The notes beneath the pieces are model-generated. The model made no database searches. It saw only the letters and a program-made list of their open reading frames with translations, and was not told the DNA's origin. 64,000 bases of DNA from Odoribacter laneus YIT 12061 (GTDB lineage: Bacteria; Bacteroidota; Bacteroidia; Bacteroidales; Marinifilaceae). Shown here piece after piece: positions 36,551 through 45,922 of the stretch (positions within the stretch are counted from its first letter, which is position 1; every line of letters starts with the position of its first letter). The translations under genes were made by a program, and so were the position numbers. The stretch spans positions 2,502,392 through 2,566,391 of the forward strand of contig NZ_JH594596.1 of the NCBI RefSeq assembly GCF_000243215.1. The letters are read 5' to 3'.

Positions 36551-37549
36551 TTATTTTTTCTTTTCCAATTTCACAATTTCTCCTAAAGCCGGCAAGGTGA
36601 TAGGAATATTCCTCCTTCGGGCTTCTTCAGCAAACACTTTGGGAGGATCACTCAAAGGTTCATCGGAAAGGTCAAAAGTTCCATAATGCATGGGAATTGT
36701 AATAGAAGCCTGCATTTCTGTAGAAGCTGTCAACGAATCGTAAGGAGAAATATGATTAGGTTGCATAAACCAACGGGGTTTATAAGCTCCTATACCCAAC
36801 AATGCATAGTCCGGCGCCCCAAAAAGTTCAGGTATTTCCATAAAATGCTTGGAATAACCCGTATCGCCACTATAATAGAGAGAAAGTCCATTTCCCTGTA
36901 ACATAAAAGCTCCCCACAACCGCTGACCGCTGTCGTGTACCGATCGTTTACTCCAATGCTGGGCAGGCAAAAAAGTAATCTTCAAGCCATTATCTTCTAT
37001 TTGCTGATACCATCCCGCCTCTATCACCGCCAAATCCGGAAACCATCCTTTTAGCAGTTCTTCCATTCCCAGTCCGCAAAAAACCTTCATATGAGGATTA
37101 TTCTTATACAGACAAGCTATACTCTTTTTATCCAAATGGTCAAAATGATCATGACTTAATAAGAGATAATCTATATTTTTAAATATAGCAGGATCTACAG
37201 GTAATTTACTCCGTCGCTTTACAAAAGGAATATTACCAAAAACCGGGTCAAACATCAGCCGTTTCCCGGCAATCTGCATAAAAAAGGAATTATGCCCGAG
37301 CCATACCAGAGAATCCCCCGGAAGATTCTCCAAAGAATGTAAATATTTTAATGAAGGTTCCCACTTTTCACGTTTTTTTTCTTTCCGCTGCGGATTAGGA
37401 GAAAAACGCCATTTTAAAATATTTCCGATACCATGAGTCGTATGAGGCTGGCGGTTTACAAATCGTCCCTTCACCACTGGATTCCCTTTCCAATACGGTT
37501 TTACTGTAATCAAACCCTCATTTCTCCGAAAAGAAATATGTTCTCCCAT
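36551..37549 (-). CDS. MBL-fold metallohydrolase (UlaG/NAPE-PLD-like)
   Basis: 332 residues from the ATG at 37549; a TTG nine codons upstream is in frame but lies near the predicted transcription start. The metal motif is LLLSHDHFDHLD. MFDPVFGNIPFVKRRSKLP, YYSGDTGYSKHF and a later IPMHYGTFDL complete the set seen in the NAPE-PLD-like/RomA group. Bacterial members hydrolyse phosphodiesters or lactones; the substrate is unknown. No signal peptide. Confidence 0.88.
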   Translation of the reverse strand: MGEHISFRRNEGLITVKPYWKGNPVVKGRFVNRQPHTTHGIGNILKWRFSPNPQRKEKKREKWEPSLKYLHSLENLPGDSLVWLGHNSFFMQIAGKRLMFDPVFGNIPFVKRRSKLPVDPAIFKNIDYLLLSHDHFDHLDKKSIACLYKNNPHMKVFCGLGMEELLKGWFPDLAVIEAGWYQQIEDNGLKITFLPAQHWSKRSVHDSGQRLWGAFMLQGNGLSLYYSGDTGYSKHFMEIPELFGAPDYALLGIGAYKPRWFMQPNHISPYDSLTASTEMQASITIPMHYGTFDLSDEPLSDPPKVFAEEARRRNIPITLPALGEIVKLEKKK

Positions 37550-37588
37550 GCTTCTATTCAATACATTTATACGCAATTATTCTGCATA

Positions 37589-37596
37589 CAAAAATA
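37589..37596 (-). promoter_or_regulatory. -7 box (TATTTTTG) of the MBL hydrolase gene
   Basis: An exact TAnnTTTG match on the minus strand, 39 bases before the ATG at 37549. Confidence 0.5.
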
Positions 37597-37645
37597 CACT
37601 TTCCTATTCTGAAGAGGTGGAGAATTATCATAAAAATAATTAACG

Positions 37646-37676
37646 CCCCCACGGGGACGGACCTTTTGGGGCATTT
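37646..37676 (+). repeat. REP-like element, copy E (forward)
   Basis: CCCCCACGGGGACGGACC followed by TTTTGGGGCATTT. It forms a 31-base inverted repeat with copy F, with a single mismatch. Confidence 0.88.
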
Positions 37677-37782
37677 CAAGAATTAAAATTCAATATATCC
37701 AAAATCTATCATCTATGTAAAACACTGGAAAAGAGGGAGGAAGAATAATTTATTTTATTCCTTTTTTATATTCTACACCTCA

Positions 37783-37813
37783 AAATGCTCCAAAAGGTCC
37801 GTCCCCGTGGGGG
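37783..37813 (-). repeat. REP-like element, copy F (inverted)
   Basis: The reverse complement of copy E with one mismatch (GGAGC for GGGGC). The 106 bases between the two copies hold no gene. Copy F sits 36 bases beyond the stop of the outer-membrane efflux gene at 37849. Confidence 0.88.
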
Positions 37814-37848
37814 AAAGGAAAAGAAAAAACGTTTCTCGAAGGGGAAAT

Positions 37849-39219
37849 TTACTCTTGGGGTTCCCAGCCGCCACCCAGTACCTTATAAAGGTTTACAATC
37901 GCGATTAATTCATCTCTCACGGCATTGTTCAAACCGATTTGAGCATCAAAGTAACCCCGCTGAGCATCCAATACATCGATATAACCAATTACCCCGTTGA
38001 TATACTGCAAATTTGCCAATTCCAGATAAGAACGAGCCGCCTCTTCTAAACTATCCCTGGATTCCCGGATAGCCTCAATTTTCCGCGAAGAGACCAAGGC
38101 ATCGTTTACTTCTTTAAATGCTGTCAGAACAACTTTTTCATAAGCATATCCTTCCCGTTCAGCTACAGCCCGCGCCGCCTTTAGTTGAGCCCGGTTCTTT
38201 CCCATATTGAACAAAGGAGCCAATATCTGTCCTCCCAAGAAAAAGAAAGGTGACTGAAAAAATCCTTCCCACTGGTTATTTTCCAAACCATACTGAGCCG
38301 ACAACGGAATCTTAGGAAATAAACTGGTATATTGTAAACCTGCTTTTGCATGAGCAGCCCTCAATTTAAACTCCGCTTCCCGAATATCCGGCCGGCGTTC
38401 CAATAAAGTAGATGGCAAACCCGTAGGGAGAGTACGGGGCAAATTTTGTTTCAAAATGCCTTCTCCCCTGCCGATCTGTCCCGGATATTGCCCCGTCAAC
38501 AAGGAAATATCATTTTCTTTTAAATGAATTTTTCTCTCTAAATCCGGCACTAAAGTAGCTGTTCTGGCCAATTCTACCTGAGCCTGCCGCAGAGATGTTT
38601 CGGAAGTCATTCCCCCCTCATACCGCAATTTTGCCAAATGAACGCCTTCTTTACGAGCTTCCAACGTCTGACGTACGATTTTCAATTCTTCATCCAGAGC
38701 ACTCAATTCAAAATAAGCTTGAGCGACCTGAGCAACAATCGTCATTTGTAAAGCCCGTTGTCCTTCTACAGACTGCAAATACTCCGCTATAGCCGCCTGA
38801 TTTCCCCAACGTAATTTTCCCCAAAGATCAATTTCCCAAGACAATAAACCTTTGGCCTCAAATATATTTTCAGGCGTATAATCATAATCCCGTTGCCCAC
38901 TCACTTTAATGTCTACTTTCGGAAATAAATCCGCCTTCGCAATCCGTTTAGACGCTTCCGTTTCTTTAATACGGGCAACAGCCATTTGCATATCTTTATT
39001 ATATAACAAAGCTTTACGAATTAACCCTTGTAAAACAGTATCCGTATATAAATCCCACCATTTTAACTCGCTTACCGAAACCGAATCTATCGTTTGTCCT
39101 TTTTCAAAGTCTGCAGGCAGATTTAATTCCGGCCGGACATACTCTTTCCCCAATTTACAGGAAGAAAGAAGTATTCCGAGTAAAATACAACTAATTCCGA
39201 TTAGATATATTTGTTTCAT
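37849..39219 (-). CDS. RND efflux outer-membrane factor, NodT/TolC family lipoprotein (system 1)
   Basis: A 456-residue protein. Lipobox LLSSC (Cys21). WWDLYTDTVLQGLIRKALLYNKDM and the duplicated OEP helical hairpins mark the TolC superfamily; LERRPDIREAEFKL is the usual OEP landmark. It forms the trimeric outer-membrane duct of the efflux pump encoded just upstream. It is third in the operon MFP-RND-OMF on the minus strand, 78 bases after the pump gene. Confidence 0.93.
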   Translation of the reverse strand: MKQIYLIGISCILLGILLSSCKLGKEYVRPELNLPADFEKGQTIDSVSVSELKWWDLYTDTVLQGLIRKALLYNKDMQMAVARIKETEASKRIAKADLFPKVDIKVSGQRDYDYTPENIFEAKGLLSWEIDLWGKLRWGNQAAIAEYLQSVEGQRALQMTIVAQVAQAYFELSALDEELKIVRQTLEARKEGVHLAKLRYEGGMTSETSLRQAQVELARTATLVPDLERKIHLKENDISLLTGQYPGQIGRGEGILKQNLPRTLPTGLPSTLLERRPDIREAEFKLRAAHAKAGLQYTSLFPKIPLSAQYGLENNQWEGFFQSPFFFLGGQILAPLFNMGKNRAQLKAARAVAEREGYAYEKVVLTAFKEVNDALVSSRKIEAIRESRDSLEEAARSYLELANLQYINGVIGYIDVLDAQRGYFDAQIGLNNAVRDELIAIVNLYKVLGGGWEPQE

Positions 39220-39297
39220 ATCGTTACAATTTTCCTTTAAGCCATCCCATAAAACCCTTATCTTTTCCCGAAGATTATATGGAAAAGTTTTACAGAT

Positions 39298-42200
39298 TTA
39301 TCTTGTTTTATTTTTTATGTCCTTCATCCATTCTATCATTCGGGCTCCACACTTTTCCTTTAAGTGTAATGCCTGCAATTTATGTTTCATCTTGCTTTTC
39401 GTCCGGTTAATCATCACAAAGAAGAAGGGAACCATCACAATTCCTACCGTAATAGCAGCCAACATACCGAAGAATACTCCCGTACCGATAGAATGCCGGC
39501 TAGCGGACCCCGGACCGGAGGCCATAACCAAAGGTAACATACCTAAGACAAAAGCTAAAGAAGTCATCAAAATCGGCCGGAAACGCAAACTGGCAGCTGT
39601 AAGAGCAGCCTTTAACGCATCTACTCCCCTCTCCATTTCTACCTGTGCAAATTCGACGATTAAGATTGCATTCTTTGCAGCCAACCCGACTAAAGTCACC
39701 AACCCGATCTGAAAATACACATCGTTCTCCAAGCCAAACACCCATATTCCCAAATAAGCGCCTAACGCAGCCACCGGCAAAGACAATAAAACAGCTATCG
39801 GAACCAACCAACTTTCATATAAAGCCGCCAAGAAAAGGAATACAAACACAAATACCAGCAACATAATAATTCCCATCTGACCTTCAGCCTTTTTTTCCTG
39901 ATAAGAAAGTCCACTCCATTCCACCCCGATATTATCGGATAAATGTTCCTCTGCAATATTTTCCACCACTCTCATTGCTTCCCCCGAACTATAACCGGAA
40001 GCAGCCGCTCCTCGGATGACAGCGGTACTAAACATATTAAACCGACGAATATTTCCGGGCCCTGTCGTATACTCAGCATCCCCCAAAGCCGTCAAAGGCA
40101 CCATTTCTCCGGACGAAGCCCTTACAAAAAACAAATTGATGTCATCTTTATGCATACGATAAGGTGCTTCTGCCTGAATATATACCCGATATACCCGGTT
40201 GAACATATTGAAATCATTTACATATACAGAGCCCGTATAAGCTTTCATGGTAGAAAAAATGTCGGCCATGGGAATTCCTAAAAATTTAGCTTTATCCCTA
40301 TCTACGTCAAAATACAATTGTGGTATCTCAGGTTGCAAAGAAGAAGAAAGTCCGGTCAATGCCTTTTCTTTTACCGCATATTTCATAAAAGTATCTACTG
40401 CACTGACTAAATTTTCAAAAGAGGCTCCGTTCCTTGCTTCTATCTGTAGTTCAAATCCGCCTGAAGTTCCTAAGCCCGGAATTACAGGAGGTTTCGACAA
40501 ATATACTTTGGCTTCCGGATAATGATAAAATTCTTCCCGTACATCCGCCATTACCTCTTCTACCGACATCTTATTTCCTTTCCTTTTCTCCCAAGACTGA
40601 AGGATAACCGTCAATTCTGTACGAGCCTGATTCGTTCCTACTCTAGGACTACTGCCGGTTACATTCTGTACATAAGCTACTGCCGGATGATTTTTGATAT
40701 AATCCACAGCCCGGTTGGTTACCTCCCGCGTTCTCTCCAAAGTTGCCCCTTCCGGCAATTCCAATTCCACCTTAAAATACCCCTGATCTTCTTCAGGAAT
40801 AAAACTTCCCGGTACAATCCGGTTCAAAACAAATATAGCAATCAGCACCATTCCAAAACCGGCTAAAATACGTCTGGAATTCCGACTCGCTTTTTCGACC
40901 AAACCCGTATATTTGTGATTTCCCGTAGCCAGCCATCGGTTGATTTTTTGAAATACTCTATTCTTTTGTCCCGAAGAAGGACGCAATAGAAGAGCACACA
41001 TCGCCGGACTTAAAGTCAAAGCGACGACTAAGGAAATCAAAACAGATACAACAATTGTCACCGCAAACTGACGATAAAGCATTCCCGTTATTCCTCCCAA
41101 GAAACTTACCGGTACGAAAACAGCGGCCAAAACTAAAGAAGTGGCGACCAAAGCTCCTGTTAATCCATGCATTGCTTTTTTAGTAGCCTCATAAGGGGAT
41201 AACCCCTCTTTTTCCATATAACTCTCTACAGCCTCTACCACTACGATAGCATCATCCACAACAATCCCGATGGCCAATACCAATCCCAAGAGAGTAAGCA
41301 TATTTAAAGAGAAACCCAAGATCAACATCACCCCGAAAGTTCCCACTAAAGAGATAGGAACGGCAACCAAAGGAACAAGCGAGGCCCGCCAGTTCTGCAA
41401 AGACAGGAACACCACTAAAATAACCAATACGAGAGCTTCAAATAAGGTTTTATATACTTCATGTATAGATTCTGAAATATAAGTAGTGATATCAAAAGGT
41501 ATATCATAACTTAATCCTTCGGGAAAATCACGGCTAATTTCCTTCATTGCCGCTTTTACATCTTCGGCAACCTGCATAGCATTGGCCCCCGGGAGCATAT
41601 AAATTCCCAGCACTGCTGCATTTTCCCCATTAATACCACTTTCAGTAGCATAGGAAGAAGCTTCCAAAGAAACTCTTGCCACATCCCGAAGACGAATCAG
41701 TGAGCCGTCGGCATTGGCACGAACTACAATTTCCTCAAATTCCTGGACTGTAGACAAACGCCCCTGAGTTGTAATCGGAATAGTGATATCGGCACCTTCC
41801 ATAGGCTGCATTCCCAACACTCCCGCTGCAGATTCCCGGTTCTGATCTTTCAAGGCATTTTGCAAATCCTGGACAGTGAGTCCGAAATTCGCCAAACGAT
41901 CGGGCATTACCCAAATACACATTCCGTAATAACGGCTTCCGATATTCGATACCCGCCCTACTCCGGGAATACGTCTCAAAATATCTAAAACGTTGATTGT
42001 AGCAAAATTACTGAGGTAAATCTCATCAAAACGGGAATCAGAAGAACGCAAACAAATCGTCATCAACTGACTGGCAGATTGTTTTTCTACTTTAATACCA
42101 TTTTGCACGACCTCCGCCGGCAAACGGGATTCTGCCAATTTCACCCGATTTTGTACCTCTACCGCGGACAATTCCGGATTGGCAGAAATATCAAAGGTAA

Positions 42201-42477
42201 TATCAATGGTCAATCCGCCCGAGTTGCTGCTGCTCGATTCCATATATAACATACCGGGTGTTCCATTCAATTCCTGTTCGATCGGCGTAGCTACAGCCTG
42301 AGAAACAGTTATGGCACTGGCTCCCGGATAAGAAGCAGAAACTTTTACAACTGGAGGGGTAATTTGCGGATACTGATCCACAGGCAACATAAATAAGCCG
42401 ATAAACCCTACAATCACAATTAAGATAGACAATACAGCCGAAAATATCGGCCGATCAATAAAGAACGTCGGTTTCAT
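39298..42477 (-). CDS. RND efflux pump permease, HAE-1/AcrB type (system 1)
   Basis: 1059 residues, the standard AcrB length. It opens MKPTFFIDRPIFSAVLSILI. TM4 carries the proton-relay pair in AIGIVVDDAIVVVE; TM10 carries the conserved Lys in [15 protein letters not shown]. Two large periplasmic loops are present. It expels amphipathic drugs or bile-like compounds across the inner membrane into the tripartite channel. Its ATG overlaps the stop of the adaptor gene by four bases, so the two are translationally coupled. Confidence 0.95.
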   Translation of the reverse strand: MKPTFFIDRPIFSAVLSILIVIVGFIGLFMLPVDQYPQITPPVVKVSASYPGASAITVSQAVATPIEQELNGTPGMLYMESSSSNSGGLTIDITFDISANPELSAVEVQNRVKLAESRLPAEVVQNGIKVEKQSASQLMTICLRSSDSRFDEIYLSNFATINVLDILRRIPGVGRVSNIGSRYYGMCIWVMPDRLANFGLTVQDLQNALKDQNRESAAGVLGMQPMEGADITIPITTQGRLSTVQEFEEIVVRANADGSLIRLRDVARVSLEASSYATESGINGENAAVLGIYMLPGANAMQVAEDVKAAMKEISRDFPEGLSYDIPFDITTYISESIHEVYKTLFEALVLVILVVFLSLQNWRASLVPLVAVPISLVGTFGVMLILGFSLNMLTLLGLVLAIGIVVDDAIVVVEAVESYMEKEGLSPYEATKKAMHGLTGALVATSLVLAAVFVPVSFLGGITGMLYRQFAVTIVVSVLISLVVALTLSPAMCALLLRPSSGQKNRVFQKINRWLATGNHKYTGLVEKASRNSRRILAGFGMVLIAIFVLNRIVPGSFIPEEDQGYFKVELELPEGATLERTREVTNRAVDYIKNHPAVAYVQNVTGSSPRVGTNQARTELTVILQSWEKRKGNKMSVEEVMADVREEFYHYPEAKVYLSKPPVIPGLGTSGGFELQIEARNGASFENLVSAVDTFMKYAVKEKALTGLSSSLQPEIPQLYFDVDRDKAKFLGIPMADIFSTMKAYTGSVYVNDFNMFNRVYRVYIQAEAPYRMHKDDINLFFVRASSGEMVPLTALGDAEYTTGPGNIRRFNMFSTAVIRGAAASGYSSGEAMRVVENIAEEHLSDNIGVEWSGLSYQEKKAEGQMGIIMLLVFVFVFLFLAALYESWLVPIAVLLSLPVAALGAYLGIWVFGLENDVYFQIGLVTLVGLAAKNAILIVEFAQVEMERGVDALKAALTAASLRFRPILMTSLAFVLGMLPLVMASGPGSASRHSIGTGVFFGMLAAITVGIVMVPFFFVMINRTKSKMKHKLQALHLKEKCGARMIEWMKDIKNKTR

Positions 42478-43652
42478 GCTTCCCCTCCTTCTCTTCTTCT
42501 CAACATACCAACGATTGAATCTTTTCCGGTTTCTGTTGCCGGCTCCGGTTCCTGAATAACCAGCACCCCAGGAGTAATTTTATGATATCCTTCTGTCACA
42601 ACCGTCTCCCCCCGTCCTAAACCTCTTTCCACTACAACCTGGTTACCGACTTCAGGTCCTATTTCTATAAAGCGCTTTTCGGCTGTACTGTCCCTACGGA
42701 CGACGTAGACATAAGCCCCTCCTTTTTCAATAACTACTGCTTTCGCCGGAACGACCACAGCATTCTCCCGGACATCCAATAATAACTTCACTTTTGTAAA
42801 CTGTCCGGGTAACAATTTCCGCTCCGGATTCGCTAATTCAGCCCGTACACTGAAAGTACCGGTTTTCGGATCTACCTGAGGCTCGGCAAAATCTACCAAT
42901 CCCCGGATAGGGTATATTGAATTATCTGCCAACGTCACAGTAATGTTAGGCTGCCAGGAACGACTGGTATCTTTTTCTCCCAATTTAACATTTCGCTGTA
43001 AACTCCGGAGATAATCCTGAGCCGTAAGACTGAAATCGACCAAAACGACATCACTTTCCACAACTGTCGCCAATAAAGATTTTGCCCCCGGACCCACTAA
43101 AGTCCCTATATCTACATAACGTTCACTTATATATCCGGAGATCGGCGACCGCACCGTAGTATAACCTAATTCCAGGTTCGCCTGCGCCAAATCCGCCCGG
43201 CTCATAGCAACACTCGCCCGGGCACTTTCATAAGCTGCTATGGCATTATCCAAATCCAACTGACTGGCTGCTTTCTGTACATAAAGCGGACGTAAACGCT
43301 GTACATCTCGCTCCGCCTTAGCTTCCTGTGCCAAATCCTTTTTCAACTGAGCATCAGCTTTATCTGCTCTCGCCTTATACTGAGCCCGGTTTATTATAAA
43401 TAAAGGCTGATTCCGTTCTACCCGTTTTCCTTCTTCAAAAAGCATGTTTTCCAAATATCCCTCCACTCTCGCCCGCACTTCTACAAACTGTCTAGCCCGG
43501 ATTCGACCGACATACTCCCCGTATATCTCCACATTGTCCGTCCCCGCCTTTTCCATTTTCACCACAACCTTCTCCGGTTCCTTTTCTTTTTTACATCCAC
43601 CTATTAAAGCAGCCATGAATACTGCTCCCAAAATTACATAATTTCTCCTCAT
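42474..43652 (-). CDS. RND periplasmic adaptor (membrane-fusion protein), system 1
   Basis: A 392-residue lipoprotein (LIGGC, Cys20). RARVEGYLENMLFEEGKRVERNQPLFII is the lipoyl half-motif. A long coiled-coil (about 100-160) is followed by the second lipoyl half GYTTVRSPISGYISERYVDIGTLV and beta-barrel domains. It bridges pump and duct. It is first gene of the operon; a set of alternating GTAGAA half-sites lies about 130 bases upstream. Confidence 0.93.
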   Translation of the reverse strand: MRRNYVILGAVFMAALIGGCKKEKEPEKVVVKMEKAGTDNVEIYGEYVGRIRARQFVEVRARVEGYLENMLFEEGKRVERNQPLFIINRAQYKARADKADAQLKKDLAQEAKAERDVQRLRPLYVQKAASQLDLDNAIAAYESARASVAMSRADLAQANLELGYTTVRSPISGYISERYVDIGTLVGPGAKSLLATVVESDVVLVDFSLTAQDYLRSLQRNVKLGEKDTSRSWQPNITVTLADNSIYPIRGLVDFAEPQVDPKTGTFSVRAELANPERKLLPGQFTKVKLLLDVRENAVVVPAKAVVIEKGGAYVYVVRRDSTAEKRFIEIGPEVGNQVVVERGLGRGETVVTEGYHKITPGVLVIQEPEPATETGKDSIVGMLRRREGGEA

Positions 43653-43780
43653 AATCCTGTTTTATTATTATCCTGCTAAATTCAGTATTGAAAATAATAT
43701 GCCACATTGAACAAAAAGGAATAATACACTAAAAATCAACATATTATCCATTTAAAAATCTTACTTCATCCCAATAAACT

Positions 43781-43807
43781 GTAGAAAAATTCTACGAAAG
43801 TGTAGAA
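43781..43807. promoter_or_regulatory. Operator-like cluster of GTAGAA half-sites
   Basis: GTAGAA-AAA-TTCTAC (43781-43795) is a perfect 6-3-6 dyad. A third half-site GTAGAA (43802-43807) forms a second dyad with TTCTAC at spacing 6. It lies upstream of the efflux operon start at 43652. The binding protein is unknown and no regulator gene is adjacent. Confidence 0.45.
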
Positions 43808-44063
43808 AATTCCCCTTCTCGCTCAAAAAAGTAACAAAAATAGCTTTTTTACCGCTTAAAGTTTTTTGAGGAACAAAAATCATCTCCTTGTTCGACAGTA
43901 TAACAAAAATTTTATTATCTCTATAAATAGTAAAATACAAAACGTCAGGAAAACCGGAAAGAAAGCCAAAATGCAATACCATTACAATCCGATCGTTTTT
44001 TTCTCCTTTTGCCTTTTCGCCAGCAGTTTGTATAAATTCCGCCTTATTTTTCAGTTTTTTCCC

Positions 44064-44071
44064 TATCTTTG
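44064..44071 (+). promoter_or_regulatory. -7 box (TATCTTTG) of the ABC-F gene
   Basis: An exact TAnnTTTG match, 74 bases upstream of the ATG at 44146. Confidence 0.5.
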
Positions 44072-44145
44072 CCCCCTCGTAAAAGGAAAGGAGAGAAGAT
44101 TATTCAAAATTTCCCATACAGATAAACCTTCGGACAGTTTAAATC

Positions 44146-45801
44146 ATGATTTCAGTAGACGGATTAACAGTAGACTTTGGCGACCGCATTCTTTTTAAAG
44201 ATGTGTCGTTTCAAATTAACGAAAAAGACAGAATTGCCCTTATGGGAAAAAATGGAGCCGGTAAATCGACCTTACTTAAAATACTGGCAGGAGCAAAAAA
44301 GCCTACCCGAGGTAGTGTCACGATTCCCAAGGATATAACAGTTGCTTATCTTCCCCAACATTTGATGACAGCCGACGGGAGAACAGTATTCGAGGAAGCT
44401 TCCCAAGCTTTTGCCCATCTGTTTGACATGGAAAAAAGAATCGAAAATTTGAACCGCCAACTCACAGAACGTACAGACTACGATTCCCCGGAATACTATA
44501 AATTAATCGAAGAAGTCGCTGCTCTAAGTGAAAAATTTTACAGCATAGACCTCACCCATTTCGAAGCCGATGTAGAAAAGACGTTAAAGGGATTAGGGTT
44601 TCAACGTACAGATTTCAACCGGCCTACCAGTGATTTCAGCGGAGGATGGCGCATGCGGATTGAACTGGCCAAAATGTTACTGAAAAATCCGGATGTATTA
44701 CTTCTAGATGAACCGACCAACCATCTGGACATCGATTCGATACAATGGTTAGAGGATTTTCTGATTACAAACGGAAAAGCTGTCATCCTCATTTCTCACG
44801 ACCGTACTTTTGTAGACAATATCACCACCCGTACCATAGAAGTTACCATGGGCCGGATTTACGATTACAAAGTGAATTACTCCCAATACCTGATTTTACG
44901 GCAGGAAAGGCGTGCCCAGCAACAAAAAGCTTACGACGAACAGCAGAAAATGATTGCCGAGACCAAAGAATTCATAGAAAGATTCAAAGGAACCTATTCC
45001 AAAACACTGCAGGTGCAATCCCGGGTAAGAATGCTTGAAAAACTGGACCTGGTAGAAGTAGATGAAGAAGATACTTCTGCTTTGCGATTAAAATTCCCTC
45101 CTTCTCCCCGTTCCGGAAGTTATCCGGTAATTGCCCAGGAAGTTTCTAAACATTACGGAACACATGAGGTATTTAATAAGGCTACTTTTACCATCGAAAG
45201 AGGAGAAAAAGTTGCTTTTGTAGGCCGTAATGGGGAAGGAAAATCCACTCTTGTCAAGTGCATCATGGGTGAAATCACGGATTATTCCGGTACACTCACG
45301 TTAGGACATAACATACAGATTGGCTATTTCGCCCAGAATCAAGCTTCTCTACTGGACGAAGAATTAACAGTATTTCAAACGGTTGACGACGTAACACCCC
45401 TGGAATTGAAAAGCAATACAAAAAATCTGTTGGGGGCTTTTATGTTCAGCGGAGACGATATCGATAAAAAAGTAAAAGTATTATCAGGGGGAGAACGTAC
45501 CCGTTTAGCCATGATAAAACTTTTATTACAACCTGTAAACCTCCTGATTTTAGATGAACCGACCAATCACCTGGATCTCAAAACCAAAGATATACTTAAA
45601 AATGCCCTTCTGGACTTTGACGGTACTTTAATTGTCGTGTCCCACGACCGGGATTTTCTGAATGGTTTAGTAAAAAAAGTATATGAATTCGGGAACAAGA
45701 AAGTAACAGAGCATCTGGAAGATATAAACGGTTTTCTTCGAAAAAAGAAAATGGAAAATTTAAAAGAAATCGAAAGTAAAAAAGGCAAAAATGAAAAATG
45801 A
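44146..45801 (+). CDS. ABC-F family ATPase (ribosome-associated)
   Basis: 551 residues with two complete ATPase domains and no TM segment. Walker A: GKNGAGKST and GRNGEGKST. Signatures: FSGGWRMRIELA and LSGGERTRLAM. Walker B: LLLDEPTNHLDIDS and LILDEPTNHLDLKT. The linker between domains (about 235-300) is Arg/Lys-rich. ABC-F proteins bind the ribosomal E site and ease stalling; some give antibiotic resistance. Overall form is closest to housekeeping Uup/YdiF-like members. It lies between two efflux operons but has its own promoter. Confidence 0.92.
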   Translation: MISVDGLTVDFGDRILFKDVSFQINEKDRIALMGKNGAGKSTLLKILAGAKKPTRGSVTIPKDITVAYLPQHLMTADGRTVFEEASQAFAHLFDMEKRIENLNRQLTERTDYDSPEYYKLIEEVAALSEKFYSIDLTHFEADVEKTLKGLGFQRTDFNRPTSDFSGGWRMRIELAKMLLKNPDVLLLDEPTNHLDIDSIQWLEDFLITNGKAVILISHDRTFVDNITTRTIEVTMGRIYDYKVNYSQYLILRQERRAQQQKAYDEQQKMIAETKEFIERFKGTYSKTLQVQSRVRMLEKLDLVEVDEEDTSALRLKFPPSPRSGSYPVIAQEVSKHYGTHEVFNKATFTIERGEKVAFVGRNGEGKSTLVKCIMGEITDYSGTLTLGHNIQIGYFAQNQASLLDEELTVFQTVDDVTPLELKSNTKNLLGAFMFSGDDIDKKVKVLSGGERTRLAMIKLLLQPVNLLILDEPTNHLDLKTKDILKNALLDFDGTLIVVSHDRDFLNGLVKKVYEFGNKKVTEHLEDINGFLRKKKMENLKEIESKKGKNEK

Positions 45802-45922
45802 AAAGAAGGAGAGGTATAAAAAAACGATATTAAAGTTAAACTTACTCTTCCTTTTTCTTTCTTTTTAAACTTTCTTTCACTTTCTCCCGTATAGTTGTCT
45901 GTATAAATTTAATATTTAGCAC

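Larger units (their letters stand above)
43653..44145. other. Divergent control region between efflux system 1 and the ABC-F gene
   Basis: 493 bases without a gene. It contains the GTAGAA/TTCTAC cluster and a -7 box for the ABC-F gene, both listed separately. A 73-codon minus-strand frame at 43761-43982 has no protein-like features. Confidence 0.45.

Noticed and set aside
43761-43982. 73-codon minus-strand frame in the efflux control region
   Set aside because: Low-complexity Phe/Leu-rich translation overlapping operator-like sites; no coding evidence.
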